From Basidiobolus meristosporus CBS 931.73 (Eukaryota; Basidiobolomycota; Basidiobolomycetes; Basidiobolales; Basidiobolaceae): a DNA stretch of 64,000 nt. The notes under the pieces are model-generated. The model worked only from the letters and a program-made list of their open reading frames with translations, ran no database searches and had not been told where the DNA came from. The DNA lies in the NCBI GenBank assembly GCA_002104905.1, contig MCFE01000297.1:1-64000 (forward strand), given 5' to 3'. The position numbers were made by a program, and so were the translations under genes. This document shows positions 56,591-64,000 of this stretch, in pieces. Position 1 is the stretch's first letter, and each line of letters opens with the position of its first letter.

Positions 56591-59131
56591 AAAGCCATCA
56601 CAGAATCACTAAAATCAGTTTGAGCAAGGTGACCAGTGCTGCTGGATGTGATTATAAATCTATCAAGTGGCCAGCAAGATATTGTGGGTACATTGGTGAC
56701 TGATCAGTGCTCAAACATGACTTGTGCAGCAAAACACTGGCTATGATACTGATAATACTCCTTTGCTATCTGTATGCTTTGTGGCTCAAAAGCTTGCGCC
56801 TATATTGGCATGGGCTTTTTTCTCTTAACTCAAGGCATTGAGCTGAGTAATCTGGTCCGTGGGGCAAATAGCTTGACACTCAACAACATCAAACTTTTAA
56901 ATCACACTTTTTCAATACTAATGCAAGCTAAAGACAGTCTTTATTGAGGACATTGCACCTACATGTATGTAACATTCAATCATACCCTGCCCTAGTAAAC
57001 ATTATAACAAAGTGATGGCACCACATACATATGCATATGCAGCAGGTAAACAACTTGGTACTTAACAACTTAATGCTACTATGTCACTTTGCTACCAATG
57101 CTCATGTAATTCTAAGACAGCTGTGTAGTAGAGATGTTGCACCTGTCATGATCACATGACATCTTTGGTCTCTGATTATCTAGACAAATCAAGTCAGTGA
57201 AGAATTCCCAGCTCCTTCCAGAAAGTTCTACTACATTCTAGCAACTTCTTGAAAGCTCCAAGTCAACTTTGCGCAATGGAACATTCTATGGAAGCTTCCC
57301 AATAGAATTTGTGCAGTCAGATGCCATATTTGGTGACTGCATGTCACATGATCAGCTGACCCCTGACATTTCTCCATGTGATAATCCAGTCTGTTCTTTA
57401 GTATGTTCTATCTTGACACACTTACTGAGCCTCACCCCAGAACCCCATCAGTATTAGCCAATATCTCTTGGCATCATATTGACAAAAAGTATATATAGTC
57501 TTATCCCCCCTTATGTATTACTCAGTCTAATAAACTCAGGTCTTGATTAAACAGCCTTGCCTTGGAGATCCACCTTGCCTTGAATCCTGTCTTGCCTTGT
57601 TGATCCACACCTAAGTCCTTTCCTGGTCCTGCCTTGCCTAGCTCTACTGTCCTGCCTTGTATCTATTCTAAACAGCACCCACATAAATGGCAGATTCAAT
57701 GATGATGCACCCTAGTAATCATTACAAATGATGTTGTGGCAACATTTAAAGATGTATATTTAACACTATTTTTCCATTACTGTAACTCACTTCCATACAT
57801 ATGCTTCCACACAATAAAGTAACATTGCCTGGTTACTAACCAAGCCCTACCACCAACAGCTGTCAAAGTATATGTGGACACAGCTTGCCCTGCCATTCAG
57901 TGCAATCAGCAGGGCTACAGCCAGTAAAGGCTAAGTTGGCAGTATGCCCACCAAAGGTAATGATGTGGAATCCTCAGGCTTTCAATCAAGTGGGCTGTTG
58001 CAAGTCTTTGCAAAGCTGGAAGCTAACCTCAGTCACCAGGCTGATGAGAATGCAGCAAATACTGTACCACTGGTGGAAGATTAACAAATGGCCATTGTAG
58101 CATAACCACCACCAGTTTGGCAAGTATGTTGTCAGCTATTAGCAAATCATTATTAATGTGATTGGGTGCAGTGGCTAATAAAATAAACACAATGGCCTAG
58201 GGAAGTCACAATGTTTCCAAGAGGCAGGATGAGCTGGTTATTTGTGCAGAGCACTCAAAATCACAGGTGAAGAATGCAGTAGTTTTGCTGAAAAAATAGA
58301 ATGCAAGCAGCTCAATGTCAAAACCATGAACTGAGCCATTTGCCAATAAAACAGCAGAGGAACATCATTAAAACTTTGAAGCACAAAACCATTACCCAAA
58401 GTTAATGCCTAAAGAAAAAGCTATCACAGTATTGTAGGGAGAAAAAGTAGTATTTACACCGAAGCCTAAAAATCAAAAGAGAGTGAAGATCTGTGACACT
58501 GTTGGGTGCAATGATGACAAGTGGGCTAATATTAAGGAGACTTTCAGAAGTCTAGTATGCAGTGCCTCCAGAATGGAATACCATTGGACTATTGAACACT
58601 TAATTCCAAGCAGAATGTGCTAGATCTGCTCCATGTTCATCAGCCTGGATTTTGATGAGAAAATAGATTTTGAGCTTGCATTAATATGTTGATAAAGTAT
58701 CCTAAGAATAGCAGAAGCTATCAAAGGCAGAAGAACAAGGGTGCCATAGCTAAAAGCCAGTAGCTTCCTCAATTACCTGAAAGCATAGTTTAACAAAAGA
58801 GGCATACTGACAAAGTATCAGTGATAGAACTAGTAGCAATCAAGGAAAAGCCAAAGGGAACAGAGCAGTCCTAAACCACACACAGAGAGGCAAAGGAAAA
58901 ATGCTGCTGTTTTCACTAATCAGCACCATAGGCCCAAAACAGCCTAAATCTGCAATAGCCAAGAGGAACAACCAACCAGACAATAGCTATTTTCATAGGA
59001 GTTGGAGCTGCAGCCACTTGAGCTGCATTCTAGTGGGGCAGATGCATTTGCAGGCAAAGACAATAGGTGTACTACAGCCCGTACACCTTATATAGTAAAC
59101 AGAGTGGAGATCCCACATACAGCCAACAAAT
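56591..59131 (+). mobile_element. Repeat family R1, copy c
   Basis: Leader near 56640-56900 (CCAGCAAGATATTGTGGGTA, GCAAAACACTGGC) matching R1a 18660-18740. An LTR-B sits inside the leader at 57144. Coding remnants follow from about 57800: Ser/Gly N-terminus, coiled-coil region (58130-58300) and the central block (about 58440-58620, KICDTVGCNDDKWANI). The copy ends near 59131 without its C-terminal block, where copy d begins tail first. Confidence 0.58.
57144..57674 (+). repeat. Solo LTR of family B (531 bp) with target duplication
   Basis: TGTCATGATCACATGAC to ATTCTAAACA, flanked by GCACC at 57139-57143 and 57675-57679. Uninterrupted R1 copies read TTGCACCTA at this point, confirming a 5-bp duplication. 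A TATATATAG box lies near 57490 and several CCTTGCC-type repeats before the end. The internal part has been lost by LTR-LTR recombination. Confidence 0.88.
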
Positions 59132-60054
59132 TTATGAGAAATAATTCTAATGATCCCATCAAAAGGACATCACAATATTAAGATCTGCTGACTAAGGGAT
59201 ATTGATTCCTCAAGGACACTGTGAAAAGATCACAAAAAGTATTGTACTCCAGATTTTGCACAAACTTGGTCAAGATTTTTCATCATATCTATACATAAGT
59301 GATTTTTGATTTGTTCTCCACCAAATCTCTCACTGTATGATCTCAGACACTCAAGCACCTCCTATGTTTGTCTGCATTTATTGGCTATTGCCTATTTTTC
59401 ACACTCCTTACTTCTTGACTCAACTGTTTCTCTTACTTCTCATGCATACAAACTGATTTATTTTAGTTGAAAGTTCAGTTGTACCACAATTACCAATTGT
59501 ATTGACCTATACAAGTCCCTATATCCTACACTGACATTAAGTCCAACCATACACTCAACAAGTAAATTCATCAAGATCCACCACTCAATAAGTATTAGTA
59601 CTGTAACACTCTGTTTCCATGATATTGGTGGGAACCCTATGGCTTTGTGCTGCTTATCATTCCCTGGTTCCCATATGTCCTGATCTTCAGCTAGTAATGC
59701 AAGGTATAGCACCTCATCTGTGAGTCTTTGCAGTAAATCCTTGCAACATTGAAGTGGATCTCATGATCACTGTTCTTGAAGATGTACTGCAACCTCTTGG
59801 TATGCCTATTAATGTTTCAAAATTCTACTGATGGTGTAGTGATGACCTCTTGTACTTCACATTATTACTTTATATGTCAGTGGGTTCTTCACCTTGTTAG
59901 CCATGACAGATATCAAGGTTGTGGTAGACAAATTGCCTTTCTCTGCAAACTCATATATCTCTCTGGAGTGTAGCTCCACTGGCTGCACAGCTATATCTTG
60001 TGAAAACAGCTGATTTCTTGTTGGTAGTTTTATTGACTATTCAGTCTGTTCCAG

Positions 60055-61103
60055 TGTGGTGGTGTATAGGTCCAAGGGAGAGATATGCCCAACACATCTC
60101 AAGTATTTTGCGTGTGGGGTGTTCACTGGGTGCAATAACCTTGGGCAAAAGCTTGCTAGGAATACTTGGGTTCTATCTCTAATATAATGTGATGGGGAAT
60201 GAAGCCACAAGCTTGTCAAGGGATAACTATTGAGCTACAATCCCCAACTTAGTTGGTGTCTTAACAAAAGTATGTGCTGGGTTCAGCATCCTTGGAGATG
60301 ACAATGTACCAAAGCTTCCAAAGTCAAAACAACTGTAAACTCCACCAGCAGGGACTTGATAAGAACATGGCTGTGGTCAATAGTTACAAAGACAGAAAAG
60401 TATCTTTGTTTGTGTAAAAACAAACATGAGAAAGAATCAAACATAATAAAAGATACCACTCTGAGTATTCCTCACATGTAGTACCTCCAAGGTCAGTTGG
60501 CTATTAGCATGGTTTACTGGGAGTGTCCTGTGGTCTGGGGCTGAAGGTCAGGTAGCAGCAGGTAGCAGTGATCACACTAATCAACAAGTTGGTATATTGA
60601 CAAAAGGGATGATGATTTATTATTGCGGAATAGCCTCCTTTATATACTTTTCTCACCGGCCAAGTGATTACTAATCATGGTGTTCCAGAAGGTTCTGGAG
60701 ATCAATAGAAAGCTTATTGATATCAGAATGAGCTAAGAGTATTCTAAGTAGGTGCCAGAAGGTTCTAAGATGCACTGCACATCCAACCAATCAGGAATCA
60801 GTATTATGACACCTGTGTAACATAGGGATACCATATATGGTGACACAGGCTGATCATGTGTCACTGGTACTGGTGCAGGTACTTGCCTAATATAGAAGTA
60901 CCTACAGCTAGTAATTTTACATAAAGTGAGGGATAACTTATGCAATAAGGTAAGCAGGTGTGATGGTTAATTGGCTTGTGGGATAGTACTGATCAGGTAA
61001 GACATAGGGGATAAAACTAAAATCAGAGTAGTAGAGATAAAGGGAAGTAGAAAATACGGGAATGAGCACATCTGTCAGTGGGTGTCACTGTGACCCCACT
61101 ACA
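60055..61103 (-). repeat. Solo LTR-A in R1 copy d
   Basis: 1049 bp, the inverse of LTR-A, TGTGGTGGTGTATAGG to GACCCCACTACA. The R1 sequence near 22560 (TCTGTTCTGGGCTGAC) is the uninterrupted site. The flanks here (TCTGTTCCAG and CTGGGCTTA) no longer show a clean 5-bp duplication. Confidence 0.85.
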
Positions 61104-61665
61104 CTGGGCTTATAGCACTGACTGGTAAGAACTGCAGATTTTTTCTTATACTTCCCTGTCTCTAGCTTGTGTAGACCTTTTACCCATTACCTTTTCTTAT
61201 ACCTGTCAGGTCTTTAACAGCTGCTTTGTCCAAGTGCTTCTTGTATTGAACTACATTTTCCCCTCATTAAATGCAGCTCTAATTCATCTGTATTGGCCTG
61301 CTTGTCTCTTGCTGGCACTCTGCAGGCAACCTGATACTTCTCTCCCACTTGTTTTGAGCATTCAGCCCAGGCTGTGATGGGCCCCTGAGGTAGCCACTTG
61401 TTTTTATCACTGCCAGGTCCTTTACTACTACTTTGACTGCAAGCCTCTAGAGTAGGTATAGGCTTTCTCCTTGAGAAATGTTGTGCTGGCACATCTGTGT
61501 CTGGCTGTTCTTCCATTATTGTCACTCTTCCAGCTACCTGATGTCTCTTTGATATTTATCTGGAGCTTTTGGCTCTTCTTGTGATGGGCTCTTCAGGAAG
61601 CTGCTGGCTTTTAGTCAATGCACCATTGTTCTTCTGCCTTTGATGGATTATACTCTTCATGCAAT

Positions 61666-62397
61666 AGACCTGTTCCATTGGATAGTGCCACATTGAGCCA
61701 TGAGTGCCGAATGATGCCATAGTGTGCCAGGGAGGCCAAATGAGCCTATACTTGGCCGCAGAGTGTGAAACAGAGCTGAGCATCTTTATGCAAAGCTGCC
61801 CCTGTGTTTCACTCATTGTGTTGGAGAAAATCCATTTTTTGACCTTTTTTTTGAGTCAATGTAGTGCAGGTTGTGTAAGAGCACAGAAGAACTGAAGACA
61901 TGCATCAGGTATGCAATACCCATGGCACTCTGAATCTAACTCCTGTGGCTTGTAGCATGTCACAAAAATGCATGGCACTATCTTGGTCCACTGGTACTTT
62001 CTGGCACTGTAATTGCTTTGTATAGATCTTACTTTAGGGCTAATAATTAAATATAGTGCCAGATAATACCAGTGGACCAAGATAGTGCCATGCATTTTCG
62101 TGACATGCTACAAGCCACCGGAGTTAGATTCAGAGTGCCATGGGTATTGCGTACCTGATGCATGTCTTCAGTTCTTCTGTGCTCCTACACAACCTGCACT
62201 ACATTGACTCAAAAAAAAGGTCAAAAAATGGATTTTCTCCAACACAATGAGTGAAACACAGCGGCAGCTTTGCATGAAGATGCTCAGATCTGTTTCACAC
62301 TCTGTGGCTAAGTATAGGCTCATTTGGCCTCCCTGGCACAGTATGGCATCATTTGGCACTCATGGCTCAATGTGGCACTATCCAACGGAACAAGTCT
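61666..62397. mobile_element. Long foldback element copy D (732 bp)
   Basis: AGACCTGTTCCATTGG at the left, GGAACAAGTCT at the right, target duplication AAT (61663-61665, 62398-62400). Arm similarity is high: the two arms encode nearly the same 63-residue mirror-image frames, so this is among the youngest copies. Loop near 62005-62050. Confidence 0.88.
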
Positions 62398-62466
62398 AAT
62401 ACTTTCTAGCATACCAATGCTGACCCAATGTGACTTTCTTGTTTGAATCTAGGATGATGGTCATGG

Positions 62467-62991
62467 TGTAATGATCACATGACATCCCTGGTCTCTAATG
62501 ATCATCTAAATCAAGTTGCTGAAGAAATCCTAGTTCCTTCTAGAAAGTTCTACTACATTGTAGCAGCTTCCACAAAGCTCAAGTCAACATAATACTATGA
62601 AATGTTGTATAGAAGCTCCCCTGTGGAATGTATGCAGCCAAATAGCATATATAGAAGTTGCACATCACATGAGCTAGTCACATGATCAGATAACTCCTAA
62701 CATATCCCATGTGATATTCTAGCCTGTTCTGTAGTATATTTCAATCTGGGTACACTTAGTGTGACTCACCTAAGAACCCCATTGGTATTAGCCAATATCT
62801 CTTGGCATCCAAATTGCCAAAAGTATATATAGTTCTACCCTTCCTTATATACTCCTCAGTCTGATAAACACAGGTCTTGCATAAACAGCCTTGCCTTGGA
62901 AATCCACCTTGCCTTGTTGATCCACACCTGAGTCCTCTCCTAGTCCTGCCTTGCCTGGCTCTACTCTCCTGCCTTGTGTCTATTCATAAAA
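62467..62991 (+). repeat. Solo LTR of family B in R1 copy d
   Basis: TGTAATGATCACATGAC to ATTCATAAAA, with CATGG at 62462-62466 and 62992-62996 as a probable 5-bp target duplication. It contains AAGTATATATAG and the CCTTGCCTTG repeats of the family. Confidence 0.82.
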
Positions 62992-64000
62992 CATGGAACA
63001 AATTAAGTGCATTCTGCTTGGCCTTGAGCTACTGATGGTCCCATAGTATGCCAGCCATCAGGTGTTGTTATGCTAGACCTCTAATGGCCTCTTGGATGTT
63101 AGCCCACTCTTCATCATTGCACTCAATGCCTTCTCAGATATTCAATGTCTTTTGATATTTAAACTTTGGTATAATCACTACATTTTCTCCCTCCCTTGCT
63201 GTGATAGATTTTTCTGTAGGCTCTATCTTTGGGTACTGTTGTTGTGCTTCAGAAACTGCTCAGTACTCCTTTGCTGTTTTGCTGAGAAATGGCTCAATTC
63301 TTGGCTATGACATTGAGCTCCTTGAGTCCCTTCTCTGCGGCAACAATACTGCTTTCTCTGCATCTGGGACATTGATTGCTCTACAGTTATTATATACTAA
63401 TCCTACTTCTGGACTACTTCCTCATTTTTCTGGGCCATAGCATCAATCCTACCAGCCTCTGCACCTAATTGCCTCATTCATGCTTTGGTATCAGCTGGCA
63501 ACATACTTGCTAATACAGGTGGTGGTGATGTTATGGCAGCCACTTGCTTGTCTTCAACTGCCAAAAATGCTATTGCTATATTCTTGTCTGCCTCAGCAAT
63601 ATAGTTGGCTTGCTGATTTACAAAGATTCTCATTTGCCTACTTTACTGCGGGCCTGAGGAGTCCACATTGTTACCTTCAGAGGGCACACTCTCCACAGGG
63701 CCTTTTTTGGATGTAGCTCTACTTGTTGTACTGAATGCCAAAGCAAGCTGTTGTCCTGCCATTCTTCTGCTGCTGTTAGCAGTGGGGCTTGGTTGGGAAC
63801 CAGACAACTTTGCTTTATTTTTTGGTAGCATGTGTATGGACCTGATACTTCTCTCCCACTTGGTATGGGCTCTCATCCCATGCTGTGATGGGCTCCTGGG
63901 GTAGCTGCTTGTTTCTAGAACTGCCAGATCCTTCACTGCTACTTTGACTAAGTGCTCCTTGAGTACAACTACGCCTTTCCCCTGGTAAATGTTGTGCTGG

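Larger units (their letters stand above)
59132..64000 (-). mobile_element. Repeat family R1, copy d, split by three insertions; runs off the window
   Basis: On the minus strand: the C-terminal block (59712-59460, ALLAEDQDIWEPGND and VLILIEWWILMNLLVE) and repeat units (61525-61214, containing PITAWAECSKQ). The central block lies near 63180-63000, the coiled-coil region near 63480-63300, and the N-terminus MLPKNKAKLSGSQPSPT near 63830. A second repeat-unit stretch (63990-63840, EPITAWDESPYQVGEKYQV) lies upstream of that N-terminus, so a rearrangement or a further copy begins there. Interrupted by LTR-A (60055), a foldback element (61666) and LTR-B (62467). Confidence 0.58.

Overview
The window is a eukaryotic, very probably fungal, repeat graveyard with almost no intact genes. 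The support is Ty3/gypsy and Ty1/copia retrotransposons, Tnp2-type transposase fragments that look most like the Plavaka group known from Agaricomycetes, and broken fungal-type enzyme genes. A basidiomycete is my best guess, but this is inference. I saw no rRNA, tRNA, CRISPR array or operon-like gene cluster.

Layout. 1-2.9 kb: a stretch with normal CpG content holding an old-yellow-enzyme pseudogene, a Gly/Asn-rich 3' exon on the minus strand and a broken secreted-protein-like frame. 3.6-6.3 kb: an alpha/beta-hydrolase pseudogene, then two diverged copies of the C-terminal part of an unrecognised gene. 8.1-10.9 kb: Plavaka-like DNA transposon remnant (minus). 10.9-18.6 kb: a nearly full-length gypsy element with 1.08-kb LTRs (family A), interrupted by a 733-bp foldback element. 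18.6-24.3 kb: two copies of an unrecognised repeat family (R1), joined tail to tail and encoding a coiled-coil protein. 24.4-33.0 kb: a second Plavaka-like copy split by a solo LTR-A, a copia element (itself hit by a small foldback element), a 731-bp foldback element and a 1.1-kb unknown segment. 33-37 kb: LTR-A pieces, a Plavaka-like piece and a foldback element. 37-47 kb: two copies of a second gypsy family (gypsy-2), separated by a third substantial Plavaka-like copy. 47-56 kb: decayed gypsy-2 LTRs, a decayed minus-strand LTR element (gypsy-3), dispersed repeats and unassigned AT-rich DNA. 56.6-64 kb: a second tail-to-tail pair of R1 copies carrying two solo LTRs of family B, one LTR-A and another foldback element.

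How the parts relate. The nesting gives relative ages: Plavaka-like and R1 copies are oldest, LTR elements inserted into them, and the foldback elements are youngest, being found inside gypsy, copia, LTR-A, Plavaka-like and R1 DNA. From about 2.9 kb onward CpG is scarce and many frames carry stops, which fits long-term cytosine methylation and deamination.

The most unusual object is the foldback family (seven clear copies plus one possible remnant). Its members share AGACTTGTTCC termini and make a 3-bp target duplication, supported by related empty sites in this window. Their subterminal arrays of GCCA/TGGC recur about every 10 bp, close to one turn of DNA. R1, with conserved coding blocks but no transposase I can recognise, is the second candidate for something undescribed.
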